A stretch of DNA of 64,000 bases, taken from NCBI RefSeq assembly GCF_003002955.1, contig NZ_PVTJ01000001.1, positions 682,001 to 746,000 on the forward strand, written 5' to 3'. Origin of the DNA: Glycomyces artemisiae (GTDB lineage: Bacteria > Actinomycetota > Actinomycetes > Mycobacteriales > Micromonosporaceae). This document shows, in pieces, positions 1-9,140 of the stretch. The notes beneath the pieces were generated by a model, which saw only the letters and a list, made by a program, of their open reading frames with translations, was not told where the DNA came from and did not search any database. Made by a program: the position numbers and the translations under genes. The first letter of the stretch is position 1, and the number at the start of each line of letters is the position of its first letter.

Positions 1-146
1 GCCTGGGCCACCAGGGTCACCATCGAGCGCTGCTCGGCGGGGAGGTCGCGGAACCAGGGGAGGCGTTCGTCCATCCGGGTGAGCGACTGGGTCGTCAGCG
101 CCGACGAGGAGCGTTCGATGTTCTGAATGGTCGTGGCCAGGTCCAT
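1..146 (-). CDS. PucR-type transcriptional regulator, FasR-like (N-terminal 48 codons only)
   Basis: The gene runs off the left edge. The visible protein begins MDLATTIQNIERSSSALTTQ and continues with MDERLPWFRDLPAEQ, the conserved N-terminus of the actinobacterial PucR/CdaR-like regulators that sit between aceE and the fatty-acid synthesis genes (Rv2242 and Streptomyces FasR type). Members of this group activate fabD-fabH-acpP-fabF, which would be expected to the left. The start is the ATG at 144-146. A TATAGG box lies 4 nt upstream on the minus strand, so the transcript is probably leaderless or nearly so. The family call rests on remembered N-terminal similarity and neighbourhood, because the C-terminal HTH is out of view. 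Confidence 0.75.
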   Translation of the reverse strand, partial: MDLATTIQNIERSSSALTTQSLTRMDERLPWFRDLPAEQRSMVTLVAQ

Positions 147-263
147 GCCCTATAGCCTGCCAGACGTGGCGCGCGCCGCGCACCGACGTCGGACGGAATA
201 CCACCGGCGCCACTACTGTTGCCCGGGAGAGGACGAAATCACCCGAGACAGAGAGGCGGTCCT

Positions 264-635
264 ATGGCCACCGTTGAACTGACCAAGGACAACTTCGAGG
301 AGACCGTCACCGGCAACGGCATCGTGCTGGTCGACTGGTGGGCCGACTGGTGCGGGCCGTGCAAGATGTTCGCTCCGACCTTCGAGGCGTCCAGCGAGCA
401 GCACCCCGACGTCGTCTTCGGGAAGATCGACACCGAGGACCAGCAGCAGCTGTCCGCCGAGGCCGGGATCCAGTCGATCCCCACCCTCATGGCGTTCCGC
501 GACGGCATCCTCCTCTACAGCCAGCCGGGCGCGCTGCCGCCGGCCGCGCTGGAGGAGATCATCGGCAAGGTCAAGGAGCTCGACATGGACGCCGTCCGCG
601 CCGAGATCGAGAAGGAGGAGGCCGAGGAGGCCTAA
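264..635 (+). CDS. Thioredoxin
   Basis: A 123-residue single-domain thioredoxin that reduces protein disulfides in the cytoplasm. The active site WCGPC has the redox cysteines at 30 and 33, and the cis-proline loop SIPTLM follows at about residues 72-77. A short acidic Glu-rich tail (EIEKEEAEEA) extends past the usual fold. The start at 264 is chosen because GAGAGGCGG lies just upstream and the family starts close to the first beta strand; an in-frame upstream start at 219 would add an unconserved basic leader. It is transcribed alone and ends at a strong intrinsic terminator. A TACTGT box at 214-219 is a plausible -10. Confidence 0.93.
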   Translation: MATVELTKDNFEETVTGNGIVLVDWWADWCGPCKMFAPTFEASSEQHPDVVFGKIDTEDQQQLSAEAGIQSIPTLMAFRDGILLYSQPGALPPAALEEIIGKVKELDMDAVRAEIEKEEAEEA

Positions 636-650
636 TCCCGGAGACCGATT

Positions 651-687
651 GAGGGCGAGCGCGTTTCGGACGCGCTCGCCCTCTTTT
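651..687 (+). terminator. Rho-independent terminator after thioredoxin
   Basis: A 14-bp perfect stem (651-664 with 670-683) closes a TTCGG loop and is followed by TTTT at 684-687. It separates the thioredoxin gene from the ferredoxin reductase gene. Confidence 0.92.
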
Positions 688-761
688 GTCCGTCCATTTT
701 GCGTGCTACGTTGAGCTTCGGTTGGGGACAGCAGCAGGGTCACCTCCCGAGGAGGCACGCA

Positions 762-2198
762 GTGCCGGCCGACACCACCCCCGATACCCGCCCCCTGCTC
801 GGCGCCGCGGCGCGCCGGGCCCTCACCGCGAGCCACGTCGTCCTCTCGGTCGTCTGGCTCGCCTACATGGCGTTCGTGCTCGCCCTCTGCGTCTGGGTCC
901 TCGTCTCCCCAGAGCCCGGCACCGCCGACGCGGCCTGGGCCGTCGCCGGAATGTTCAACGGCCTCGGCACCGGCGCGATCAGCTTCGCCGTCCTCGGCAC
1001 CGGCCTCGTCCTCGCCGCCTCCGGCGGGCTCCTGCGCCACTGGTGGACCGCCGCGAAACTCGCCGCCGCCGTCGGTGTCATCGCCGGGGGCCTCGCGGTC
1101 CTGCGGCCCAGCCTCACCGCGCTCGCCGCCGGGGCCGGGACCGGCGCCGATCAGGCGGCCCTGACCGCCGGAACCGCCCTCGGCACGATCAGTCTGGGCT
1201 TCGCCGTCGCCGTCTCCTACCTGCGCCCCTGGGGCCGCATCGGGCGGCTGCGCGCCGAACGGCCCGTCGCGGACGGCCGCATCGAGGTCCGGGTGCGCCG
1301 CGTCGTCCCCGTCGCCGCGAAGGTCCACGCCATCGAGCTCGTCGGCCTCACCGGCCGCCTCCTCCCGCCGTTCGAGCCCGGCGCCCACCTGGAGGTCGAA
1401 CTCCCCTCCGGGACCGTCCGCCACTACTCCCTGTGCTCCTACGCCGGAGACCGCCTCCTCTACCGGATCGCGGTCCTGCGCGAGGACGCCGGGCGCGGCG
1501 GCTCCCGCGAGGCCCACCGCCTCCGCGAAGGCGACCGCATCCGGATCTCCCCGCCCCGCAACCAGTTCCCGCTCGGCCTCCACTCCGGGTACCTGTTCAT
1601 CGCCGGAGGCATCGGCATCACCCCGATCATGCCGATGATCCTCCAGGTCGAGCGCTCGCGGCTCCCGTGGCGCCTGGTCTACACCGGCCGCGACCGCTCC
1701 ACGATGGCCTTCGCCGACCAGCTCGCCACCACCTGGCCCGGCAACGTCGTCCTCTACCCGACCACCAAGTACGGGCGCCCCGACTACGTCGCCGAACTCG
1801 CCGGGCTCCCCGCCACCACCGGCGTGTACGCGTGCGGGCCGGTCCCGCTGATGGACGCCCTCGCCGACACCGTCCGCCGCGTCGCCCCGCAGCTGGAGCT
1901 GCACACCGAGAAGTTCGCCGCCCCCGCCGGGCCCGCCCCGTTCCCCCTGTTCGCCAAGCGCAGCGGCGTCGAGATCACCGTCGGGTCGGACCGGACCGCG
2001 CTCGCCGCGCTCGTCGGCGCCGGCGTCGAGGTCCCCTCCAGCTGCGAGAACGGCGTGTGCGGCACCTGCCGCCTCCGCGTCGTCGAGGGCAGCCCCGAGC
2101 ACCCCGGGCGCGTCCCCGGCGCGCTGGCACCCGACGGGGCGGTCCTGTTCTACCCCTGCGTCGGCCGCGCCCGCGGCAGGCTCGTGGTGGACGCCTAG
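762..2198 (+). CDS. Membrane-anchored phthalate-dioxygenase-reductase-like protein (4 TM + FNR + 2Fe-2S)
   Basis: A 478-residue protein. Residues 20-160 form about four hydrophobic helices. They are followed by a ferredoxin-reductase module: an FMN/FAD barrel with HYSLCSY (flavin-binding RxYSL-like), then an NAD(P) domain with IAGGIGITPIMPM and YACGP. A C-terminal plant-type 2Fe-2S ferredoxin has cysteines at 428, 433, 436 and 466 (CENGVCGTC...C). This order (flavin, NAD, ferredoxin) is that of the phthalate dioxygenase reductase/VanB family, which passes electrons from NAD(P)H to an oxygenase. No oxygenase gene is adjacent, so the partner is unknown. The GTG at 762 is preceded by CGAGGAGGC at 748-756. 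The membrane domain fused to a PDR module is the unusual part; it suggests a membrane electron carrier. Confidence 0.8.
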   Translation: MPADTTPDTRPLLGAAARRALTASHVVLSVVWLAYMAFVLALCVWVLVSPEPGTADAAWAVAGMFNGLGTGAISFAVLGTGLVLAASGGLLRHWWTAAKLAAAVGVIAGGLAVLRPSLTALAAGAGTGADQAALTAGTALGTISLGFAVAVSYLRPWGRIGRLRAERPVADGRIEVRVRRVVPVAAKVHAIELVGLTGRLLPPFEPGAHLEVELPSGTVRHYSLCSYAGDRLLYRIAVLREDAGRGGSREAHRLREGDRIRISPPRNQFPLGLHSGYLFIAGGIGITPIMPMILQVERSRLPWRLVYTGRDRSTMAFADQLATTWPGNVVLYPTTKYGRPDYVAELAGLPATTGVYACGPVPLMDALADTVRRVAPQLELHTEKFAAPAGPAPFPLFAKRSGVEITVGSDRTALAALVGAGVEVPSSCENGVCGTCRLRVVEGSPEHPGRVPGALAPDGAVLFYPCVGRARGRLVVDA

Positions 2199-2210
2199 CC
2201 GACGCATGAC

Positions 2211-2243
2211 GAAGGGCCGCAGGCGATCCGCCTGCGGCCCTTC
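2211..2243. terminator. Bidirectional terminator between ferredoxin reductase and aceE
   Basis: A perfect 15-bp inverted repeat (2211-2225 with 2229-2243) with a 3-nt loop lies between two convergent genes. It can end transcription from both sides. Confidence 0.85.
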
Positions 2244-2258
2244 CGATGTCACTGCGGC

Positions 2259-4991
2259 TTAGGAGTCGCCGCCCGCCTCGCCGGCCTCGGCGGCCGTCGG
2301 GTCGGTGATCTGGTACTTCGCCGCCGCCTGCGCCGCGAGCTCCGGCTTGACCTCGCCGCGGGCGGCGAGCTGCTGGAGGGCCGCGACGGCCACGGACTCG
2401 GCGTCCACGTTGAAGTGGCGGCGCAGCGCCCCGCGGGTGTCGGAGTGGCCGAAGCCGTCCGTGCCCAGCGAGGTGTAGTCGCCCGGCACCCACCGGCTGA
2501 TGAGGTCCGGGACCGCCCGCTGGTAGTCGCTGACGGCCACGAACGGGCCGTCGGAGCCCGAGAGCTTCGCCGTCACGTACGGGACCTTCTTGTCGGCCTC
2601 CGGGTGGCGCAGGTTGTGCCGCTCGGCCTCGATCGCGTCGCGGTTGAGCTCCGACCAGGAGGTCACCGACCACACGTCGGCGGCCACGCCCCAGTCCTCG
2701 GCGAGGAGGTCGGCGGCCTTGCGGGCCCACGACATCGCCGAACCGGAGGTCAGCAGCTGCACCCGCGGCCCCTGCACGTCCGAGGACGCGACCTTGTGGA
2801 TGCCGCGGAGGATGCCCTCAACGTCCACGTCCTCGGGCTCGGCGGGCTGCACGATCGGCTCGTTGTACACCGTCAGGTAGTAGAAGACGTGCTCGCCGTC
2901 GGCGTACATGCGCTTCAGGCCGTCCTGCATGATGTGCCCGATCTCGTACCCGTACGACGGGTCGTACGAGACGACCGCGGGGTTCGTGTGGGCGATGAGC
3001 AGCGAGTGCCCGTCCTCGTGCTGGAGGCCCTCGCCGTTGAGCGTGGTCCGCCCGGCCGTGGCGCCGATGAGGAACCCGTTCGCGAGCTGGTCCGAGGCGG
3101 CCCAGATCGCGTCGGCGGTCCGCTGGAACCCGAACATCGAGTAGAAGATGTAGAACGGGATCATCGGCTCGCCGAGGGTGTCCCCGGAGGTGCCCGCCGC
3201 GGTGAACGCCGCGACCGACCCGGCCTCGTTGATGCCCACGTGCAGGAGCTGACCCTGCTCGGACTCCTTGTAGGACAGGAACAGGTCCCGGTCCACCGAC
3301 AGGTACTGCTGCCCGTGCGGCGAGTAGATCTTCGCCGTCGGGAACATCGCGTCCATGCCGAACGTGCGGGCCTCGTCGGGGATGATCGGGACCCAGCGCT
3401 TGCCGGTCTCCTTGTCCCGCATGAGGTCCTTGAGCAGGCGCACCAGCGCCATCGTCGTGGCGGCCTTCTGCTTGCCCGAGCCGCGCTTCGCGGACTTGTA
3501 CGCGTCCTCGCCCGGGAGCGAGAGCGGGATGACCGTGTTGCGGCGCGAGGGGATCGACCCGCCGAGCGCGCGGCGGCGCTCCTGGAGGTACTCGTGCTCG
3601 GCCGAGCCCTCCTCGGGCTTGATGTACGGCGGCAGGTACGGGCTCGCTTCGAGCTGCTCGTCGGTGACCGGCATCTCCAGGGCGTCGCGGAAGCCCTTGA
3701 GGTCGTCGAGCGAGAGCTTCTTCATCTGGTGGGTCGCGTTGCGGCCCTCGAAGGTCGAGCCGAGCTTGTAGCCCTTGACGGTGTGCGCGAGGATCACCGT
3801 CGGCTGGCCCTCGTGCTCCATCGCGGCCTTGTACGCGGCGTAGATCTTCCGGTCGTCGTGGCCGCCGCGGCGCAGGTCCCAGATCTCGTCGTCGGTCATC
3901 GGCTGCGCCATCGCCTTCGTGCGCGTGTCGCGCCCGAAGAAGTGCTCGCGGATGAACGCGCCGGACTCGGCCTTGAACGTCTGGAAGTCGCCGTCGGGCG
4001 TGGTGTTCATGAGGTTCACCAGCGCGCCGTCGTGGTCGGCCGCCAGCAGCGGGTCCCACTCGCGGCCCCACATCACCTTGATGACGTTCCAGCCGGCGCC
4101 GCGGAAGTACGACTCCAGCTCCTGCACGATCTTGCCGTTGCCGCGCACCGGCCCGTCGAGGCGCTGGAGGTTGCAGTTGACGACGAACGTGAGGTTGTCG
4201 AGCTCGGCGCCCGCCGCGAACTGGAGCGCGCCGCGGGACTCGACCTCGTCCATCTCGCCGTCGCCGAGGAACGCCCACACCTGCTGCTGCTTGGTGTCCT
4301 TGATGCCGCGGTCGTCCATGTAGCGGTTGAACAGCGCCTGGTAGATCGCGTTGATCGGGCCCAGGCCCATCGACACGGTCGGGAACTGCCAGTAGTCGGG
4401 CATGAGGCGGGGGTGCGGGTAGGAGGGCAGGCCGCCCTGCGGGCGCGACACCTCCTGGCGGAAGCCGTCGAGGTCGTCCTCGGTCAGGCGTCCCTCCACG
4501 AAGGACCGGGCGTACATGCCGGGGGAGGCGTGTCCCTGGAAGAAGATCTGGTCGCCGCCGCCCGCGTGGCCGCGGCCGCGGAAGAAGTGGTTGTAGCCGA
4601 CCTCGTACAGGTTCGCGGCGGAGGCGTACGTCGAGATGTGGCCGCCGACGCCGATGCCGGGACGCTGCGCGCGGTGGACGGTCATCGCCGCGTTCCAGCG
4701 CACGAACGCGCGGATGCGGTGCTCGACGGCCTCGTCGCCGGGGTAGTGCGGCTCGGCCTCGACGGGGATGGTGTTCACATAGTCGGTGCTCGTCGACGCC
4801 GGGACGCCGATCTGGCGCTTGCGGGCGTGTTCGAGCAGCCGCTGCATGACGTAGCGGGCACGGGTGCGCCCGCCGGCGTCGAGGAGGCCGTCGAGGGATT
4901 CCAGCCACTCGCTGGTCTCCCCGGGGTCAGTGTCCGGTACTTGGGTCGGCAATCCGTCACTGATGGGCGGCCGGTTCTGTTCCGTGGTCAC
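2259..4991 (-). CDS. aceE: Pyruvate dehydrogenase E1 component, homodimeric type
   Basis: A 910-residue thiamine-diphosphate enzyme that decarboxylates pyruvate and passes the acetyl group to lipoyl-E2 (AceF/DlaT), feeding the TCA cycle. The ThDP/Mg motif GDGEMDE lies near residues 242-248 and ends in the downstream NCNLQ. The sequence is full length for the homodimeric family (about 890-930) and has the family signatures [20 protein letters not shown] and HEDGHSLL. The start is the GTG at 4989-4991, with GAGGG about 9 nt upstream. It is divergent from the DUF3052 gene and lies near a FasR-like regulator, the arrangement found in mycobacteria. No E2 or lipoyl protein is in the window, which is normal for this group. 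Confidence 0.97.
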   Translation of the reverse strand: MTTEQNRPPISDGLPTQVPDTDPGETSEWLESLDGLLDAGGRTRARYVMQRLLEHARKRQIGVPASTSTDYVNTIPVEAEPHYPGDEAVEHRIRAFVRWNAAMTVHRAQRPGIGVGGHISTYASAANLYEVGYNHFFRGRGHAGGGDQIFFQGHASPGMYARSFVEGRLTEDDLDGFRQEVSRPQGGLPSYPHPRLMPDYWQFPTVSMGLGPINAIYQALFNRYMDDRGIKDTKQQQVWAFLGDGEMDEVESRGALQFAAGAELDNLTFVVNCNLQRLDGPVRGNGKIVQELESYFRGAGWNVIKVMWGREWDPLLAADHDGALVNLMNTTPDGDFQTFKAESGAFIREHFFGRDTRTKAMAQPMTDDEIWDLRRGGHDDRKIYAAYKAAMEHEGQPTVILAHTVKGYKLGSTFEGRNATHQMKKLSLDDLKGFRDALEMPVTDEQLEASPYLPPYIKPEEGSAEHEYLQERRRALGGSIPSRRNTVIPLSLPGEDAYKSAKRGSGKQKAATTMALVRLLKDLMRDKETGKRWVPIIPDEARTFGMDAMFPTAKIYSPHGQQYLSVDRDLFLSYKESEQGQLLHVGINEAGSVAAFTAAGTSGDTLGEPMIPFYIFYSMFGFQRTADAIWAASDQLANGFLIGATAGRTTLNGEGLQHEDGHSLLIAHTNPAVVSYDPSYGYEIGHIMQDGLKRMYADGEHVFYYLTVYNEPIVQPAEPEDVDVEGILRGIHKVASSDVQGPRVQLLTSGSAMSWARKAADLLAEDWGVAADVWSVTSWSELNRDAIEAERHNLRHPEADKKVPYVTAKLSGSDGPFVAVSDYQRAVPDLISRWVPGDYTSLGTDGFGHSDTRGALRRHFNVDAESVAVAALQQLAARGEVKPELAAQAAAKYQITDPTAAEAGEAGGDS

Positions 4992-5284
4992 GGGCGATCC
5001 CTCGTTCTAAGACTGCGGCTTTGCAGGGTTTCTTCAGGCAGCAGAGTGTCGTCGTTCGCTACCATCTTCCCCCGAATCTACCGCGACGCTCGGCCGCCCA
5101 CCCGGGTTGATGCGACGGTGCCCACACTCTGCGCACGCGCAGGCCCCGGACGTGCGACCGTTTGCCGAGGAAGGTTCGCGAACGGGCGCGCGAGTCGGCC
5201 ATATGCCCCACCGAATATGCTCTACTCCATATGCTGTGGTTCACAGAGCGAGCGCTCTGGCAACCGACCTCTGGAGGGGACAAG

Positions 5285-5701
5285 GTGAACGCTTCGAGCA
5301 GCCCGGTGGACGTGTCGAGCGTGGTGCAGCGGCTGGGGCTCGACGGCGTCGAGGCGGTCATGGAGATCGGCTTCGACACCGACGTCGACGCCGCGCTGCG
5401 GACGGCCGTGATCGAGGCCGTCGGCGAACTCCTCGACGAGGACTCCGACGAGATCGTCGGCGCCGTCCTCCTGTGGTGCCGCGTCGAGGACGGCGACCTC
5501 GTCGACCTCCTCCTCGACGCCCGCGACCCCCTCGCCGACGACGGCGTGGTGTGGCTGCTGACCCCCAAGGCCGGGCGTCCCGGGCACATCGACCCCGCCG
5601 ACATCGAGGAGTCCGCGGCGCTCGCGGGCCTGAAGTCCACCAAGACGCTCAACGCCTCCCCCGACTGGGTCGCGTCGCGCATGGTCGTCGCCCGCCGCTA
5701 A
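5285..5701 (+). CDS. DUF3052 family protein
   Basis: A 138-residue acidic cytoplasmic protein of the actinobacterial DUF3052 family (Rv2239c-like). Recognisable parts are SSVVQRLGLDGVEAVMEIG near the N-terminus and the C-terminal LAGLKSTKTLNASPDWVASR. Its molecular function is unknown. The GTG at 5285 follows GGAGGGGACAAG, a strong ribosome-binding site. It lies between aceE (divergent) and ahpE (60 nt downstream, same strand), the same neighbours as in mycobacteria, so a link to pyruvate oxidation or peroxide defence is possible but unproven. Confidence 0.88.
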   Translation: MNASSSPVDVSSVVQRLGLDGVEAVMEIGFDTDVDAALRTAVIEAVGELLDEDSDEIVGAVLLWCRVEDGDLVDLLLDARDPLADDGVVWLLTPKAGRPGHIDPADIEESAALAGLKSTKTLNASPDWVASRMVVARR

Positions 5702-5761
5702 CGTTCAGCGCGACAACACCCGCAGGCCCTCCCTCGCGAGGGCCCGTCGCAAGGAGCGCGC

Positions 5762-6226
5762 ATGCCCATCGAACCCGGAACCGCGGCCCCCGCCTTCACC
5801 CTGAAGGACCAGAACAACCAGGAGGTCTCGCTCGCGGACTTCCACGGCCGGAAGCACGTCCTCCTCGTCTTCTACCCGTTCGCGTTCACCGGCGTGTGCG
5901 AGGGCGAGCTGTGCGGCATCCGCGACAACCTCGACGCCTACCAGTCCGACGACGTGCAGGTCCTCTCCGTCTCCGTCGACTCCCCGTTCGCGCACAAGGT
6001 GTGGGCGCAGCGCGAGGGCTTCGAGTTCCCGCTCCTGAGCGACTTCTGGCCCCACGGCGCCGTCGCCCAGGCCTACGGCGTCTTCAACGACGAGAAGGGC
6101 ATGGCCAACCGCGGCACGTTCGTCATCGACAAGGACGGCGTCGTCCGCTTCGCCGAGATGAACATGCCCGGCGAGGCCCGCGACCAGTCCCTGTGGCAGA
6201 AGGCCCTCGCCGACCTCCAGGGCTAG
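5762..6226 (+). CDS. ahpE: AhpE-type peroxiredoxin with an extra C+5 cysteine
   Basis: A 154-residue peroxiredoxin that reduces hydroperoxides. The peroxidatic cysteine is C46 in PFAFTGVC, and the conserved FWPHG and NRGTFVIDKDG segments follow. Mycobacterial AhpE is known as a 1-Cys enzyme recycled by mycoredoxin/mycothiol. Here a second cysteine, C51, lies five residues after C46, the spacing of the resolving cysteine in E. coli BCP. It may therefore act as an intramolecular 2-Cys enzyme. The ATG at 5762 follows GCAAGGAGCGCGC. It is probably co-transcribed with DUF3052, whose stop is 60 nt upstream, and ends at a hairpin shared with the convergent transporter gene. Confidence 0.9.
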   Translation: MPIEPGTAAPAFTLKDQNNQEVSLADFHGRKHVLLVFYPFAFTGVCEGELCGIRDNLDAYQSDDVQVLSVSVDSPFAHKVWAQREGFEFPLLSDFWPHGAVAQAYGVFNDEKGMANRGTFVIDKDGVVRFAEMNMPGEARDQSLWQKALADLQG

Positions 6227-6234
6227 CCGATGCG

Positions 6235-6260
6235 CGGGCGCACCGGTCCCGGTGCGCCCG
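6235..6260. terminator. Hairpin terminator between ahpE and the CDF transporter gene
   Basis: A near-perfect 26-nt palindrome (CGGGCGCACCGG and its complement) fills the gap between two convergent genes. It lacks a clear U-tract on either strand. Confidence 0.65.
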
Positions 6261-7199
6261 TCAGCGGTCCACCGGCGCGTCGCCCCACGGGCTCAGGAAC
6301 ACGTACGTGACCATCGGGTACTTCTCGCGCAGCCGCGCCTCCACGGCGCGGCTCGTCGCCTCGATGTGGGCGCCGTCGGCGCCGTCGCGGTAGTCGATGC
6401 GGGCCGCGACGAGAACCGAGGTCGGGCCGAGCTGGAGCGTCAGCAGCTCCTGCACGGCCGTGATCTCCTCGCCCGACTCCAGCTCCCGGCGCACGGCCTC
6501 GCGGAACCGCGGCGGCAGGCTGCGGCCGATGAGGAGCGAGAGGTTCGCGTGGCCCAGGAGCACCGCGACCACGAGCAGCAGCAGTCCGATGAGGACCGAC
6601 GCGCCGCCGTCGTAGCGCGGGTCGCCCGTGATCTCGGTGAGCGCCAGGCCGCCCGCTGCCAGCAGGAGGCCGACGAGCGCCGCGGCGTCCTCCAGGAACA
6701 CCGCCTTCAGCGACGTGTCGGGCGTGTACTTCAGGAACCGGCGCGGTCGCACGTCCCATTCGGCCGACTCGCTGCGCAGCTGCACGATGGTGCGCCCGAA
6801 CGAGACCGCCTCCAGCGCGAACGAGATCGCCAGGACGATGTAGGACACCAGGAAGTCGGCCTCGCCGCCCGAGTCCATCGAGTGGAAGCCGTGGGTGATC
6901 GAGAACAGGCCGCCCGCGACGAACGTGAACGCCGCCGCGAGCGCCGCCCACATGTACGCGGTCGACCCGTAGCCGAACGGGTGCGCCTCGTCGGGCCGCT
7001 TGGCGCTGTTGCGCAGCGCGATGTACAGCATGATCTCGGTGACCGTGTCGGCCGCGGAGTGCGCGGCCTCCGAGACCATCGCCGCCGAGCCCGAGAGGAT
7101 GCCGGCGACGAGCTTCGCGACGGCGATGGCGAGGTTCATCAGGCCCGCCACGAGGACGGTCAGGACGCTCTCGGACTTCACTGCGCTCGCATCGCTCAC
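6261..7199 (-). CDS. Cation diffusion facilitator (CDF) family metal transporter
   Basis: A 312-residue inner-membrane transporter predicted to export divalent metals (Zn, Fe or Mn) against protons. It has about six TM helices. The TM2 metal site is SEAAHSAAD with H47 and D51, and the TM5 region reads VFLEDAAALVG, typical of the SLC30A9-like branch. The C-terminal 90 residues resemble the cytoplasmic dimerisation domain. The start codon is the ATG at 7197-7199. It is monocistronic. The metal cannot be assigned from sequence. Confidence 0.88.
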   Translation of the reverse strand: MSDASAVKSESVLTVLVAGLMNLAIAVAKLVAGILSGSAAMVSEAAHSAADTVTEIMLYIALRNSAKRPDEAHPFGYGSTAYMWAALAAAFTFVAGGLFSITHGFHSMDSGGEADFLVSYIVLAISFALEAVSFGRTIVQLRSESAEWDVRPRRFLKYTPDTSLKAVFLEDAAALVGLLLAAGGLALTEITGDPRYDGGASVLIGLLLLVVAVLLGHANLSLLIGRSLPPRFREAVRRELESGEEITAVQELLTLQLGPTSVLVAARIDYRDGADGAHIEATSRAVEARLREKYPMVTYVFLSPWGDAPVDR

Positions 7200-7263
7200 T
7201 CCGGAAGCCTATGCGAGGGAACGCCCCCGGCGGGCCCGGATCGGGCCCGCCGGGGACGTTCCG

Positions 7264-9033
7264 CTAGGCGTCCTCGTCGATGAAGCCCCACTCGCCGACG
7301 TTGGAGAACACGCGCATGGTCGTCGCCCAGTTGTCGCGGACGTTCACGACGTCCTTGTCCACCATGACGAGCGCGGGCGTCCACGCGAGCGGGAGCTGCA
7401 CGGCCTCGTCGAGGGAGATCTGCGCGGCCTCGTTGTTCAGCTCGGCGGCGCGGTCGCGGTCCATGGTGGTCGCGAGCTCGTCGACGATCGCGTCGACCCG
7501 GTCGTCCTGGAACCCGGTGTGGTTGCCCTCGCCCCAGTAGTCGGCCGCGGAGGCCGCGAACAGCGGAGTCTCGATCCACGAGAACTGGATGAGGTCCCAG
7601 TCGCCCTCGTCGAGCACGGAGCTGAGCTCGCCGTTCGGGATCGGGTCCACCTGGAGCTCGATGCCGATCTCGGCCAGGTAGGTGATGACGAGGTCCTGGA
7701 TGATCGGGGTGAACGCGTTGCCCTCGATGCCGGCGCGGTACCGCAATGTCACGGGTTCGCCTGCGGGCGTGAGGAGCTGCTCGTCCTGCCAGGTGTACCC
7801 GGCGGCTTCGAGGATGCCGCGCGCGGCGTCGATGTCGCCCGAGCCCAGGGTGGAGCCTTCGAGCTGGTCGGTCCAGTACTCCGAGTCGGGCCGGAAGAGC
7901 ACGTTCTGCATGGTCTCGATGTCGGCGTACGCGGCGCCGTAGGCCCGCTGGTTGACGTCGTCGGCGTCGATCGCGGTGAAGATCGCCTCGCGCAGGGCCT
8001 TGTCGGACAGGAACGGGTTCTTCAGGTTCGCGTCGATGTGGGACCACCCGGACTGCGGCGCGACGCTGTACTTGACGCTCTCCTCGGAGGCGAGCTGGTC
8101 GAGGACCTCGGGGTCGAAGCTGGAGGGCGCGGCGCCGTCGATCGTGCCCTGGCGCAGCTCGGTCGCCATCGCGTCGGCGCTGCCGATGTACTTGAGCGTC
8201 AACGAGTCGAGCGTGGACTGCTGCGAGCCGGTCCACTCCGGGTTCGGCACGTACTTCGCGTACTCGCCGAGCACCCCTTCGGTCATCTTGAAGGGCCCGG
8301 CGCTGTAGTCGAGCGGCGGGTTCTCGGAGAAGTCGGCGACGGACGCGGCCATGACGGCCGGGTCGGTGCGCCACTCGGCGTGGCCGCGGGCCTCGGCGAT
8401 GTGCGCGGGGTGGGTGATGACGCCCGCGGAGTACCACTCGGAGTCGAGGTAGCCGTCCACGTAGGTCACGACGACGGTGTTGTCCTCGGCCTCCTCGATG
8501 GAGGCGACGGTCGAGCCGTAACTGCTCGCGGGCGTGCAGCCCTGGCACTGCGCCTCGTCGCCGGAGGTGGCGCGCCAGTGCCAGACGAAGTCGTCGATGC
8601 CGATCGGGACGCCGTCGCCCCAGGTCGCCTCGGGCTTGATGTGGTAGGCGACGGTGAGGGGCGCTTCGGCGAGGAGCTCGGGGGCCTCGGCGTAGATGCC
8701 GTCGTTGTAGTGGATCACGCCGTCCTGGTCGAACGAGAACACCGTGGGCCGCAGGGGCTGGTTGATGATCGAGGTCGCGAGGCTGGAGCCGTAGATGTCG
8801 GCCTGGCCCCACGCCTCCCACTTGCCGTCGACGGCCCACACGAGGTCGCCGCCGTCGGCGCGCTCCCCGGAGTTGCAGGTGGTCGGCTCGGTGATGCAGT
8901 CCTCGAAGCCGACGCCGGTCGCGTCCGCCTCGCTGCCGCCGCCGCAGCCCGCGACCGCCAGGGTGAGGGCGGCCGCGACCGCGGCGAAGGACGTCGTCAA
9001 AGCGCCGCGGGTCGGCGCCTCGGTCTCAGGCAT
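7264..9033 (-). CDS. Family 5 (peptide/nickel-type) ABC transporter solute-binding lipoprotein
   Basis: A 589-residue extracytoplasmic solute-binding protein. The lipobox LAVAGC puts the lipidated cysteine at residue 30, after an N-terminal hydrophobic segment. The body has family 5 features (STLDSLTLKYIGSADAMATE, ALREAIFTAIDAD, ELSSVLDEGDWDLIQF). These proteins capture oligopeptides or similar ligands for an ABC importer. No permease or ATPase gene lies nearby, so it is an orphan receptor that must use components encoded elsewhere. The ATG at 9031-9033 is preceded by GAAAGG; an earlier in-frame ATG at 9069 would spoil the signal peptide. Confidence 0.9.
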   Translation of the reverse strand: MPETEAPTRGALTTSFAAVAAALTLAVAGCGGGSEADATGVGFEDCITEPTTCNSGERADGGDLVWAVDGKWEAWGQADIYGSSLATSIINQPLRPTVFSFDQDGVIHYNDGIYAEAPELLAEAPLTVAYHIKPEATWGDGVPIGIDDFVWHWRATSGDEAQCQGCTPASSYGSTVASIEEAEDNTVVVTYVDGYLDSEWYSAGVITHPAHIAEARGHAEWRTDPAVMAASVADFSENPPLDYSAGPFKMTEGVLGEYAKYVPNPEWTGSQQSTLDSLTLKYIGSADAMATELRQGTIDGAAPSSFDPEVLDQLASEESVKYSVAPQSGWSHIDANLKNPFLSDKALREAIFTAIDADDVNQRAYGAAYADIETMQNVLFRPDSEYWTDQLEGSTLGSGDIDAARGILEAAGYTWQDEQLLTPAGEPVTLRYRAGIEGNAFTPIIQDLVITYLAEIGIELQVDPIPNGELSSVLDEGDWDLIQFSWIETPLFAASAADYWGEGNHTGFQDDRVDAIVDELATTMDRDRAAELNNEAAQISLDEAVQLPLAWTPALVMVDKDVVNVRDNWATTMRVFSNVGEWGFIDEDA

Positions 9034-9140
9034 TGGAGGGCCTTTCGGATGGTATGGGGGGATGTGCACTATGGCACGTCACGAACGCTATCGCCACCCT
9101 CAAGGAATGTCAACTTAAACGATAGGAATACTCGTGTATC

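Noticed and set aside
2415..5288. A 957-codon open frame on the plus strand opposite aceE, and similar long antisense frames elsewhere (for example 213-2252, 59295-62927).
   Set aside because: They are mirror frames of GC-rich coding sequence: low-complexity Arg/Gly/Val-rich products with no domain, opposite genes with clear families.
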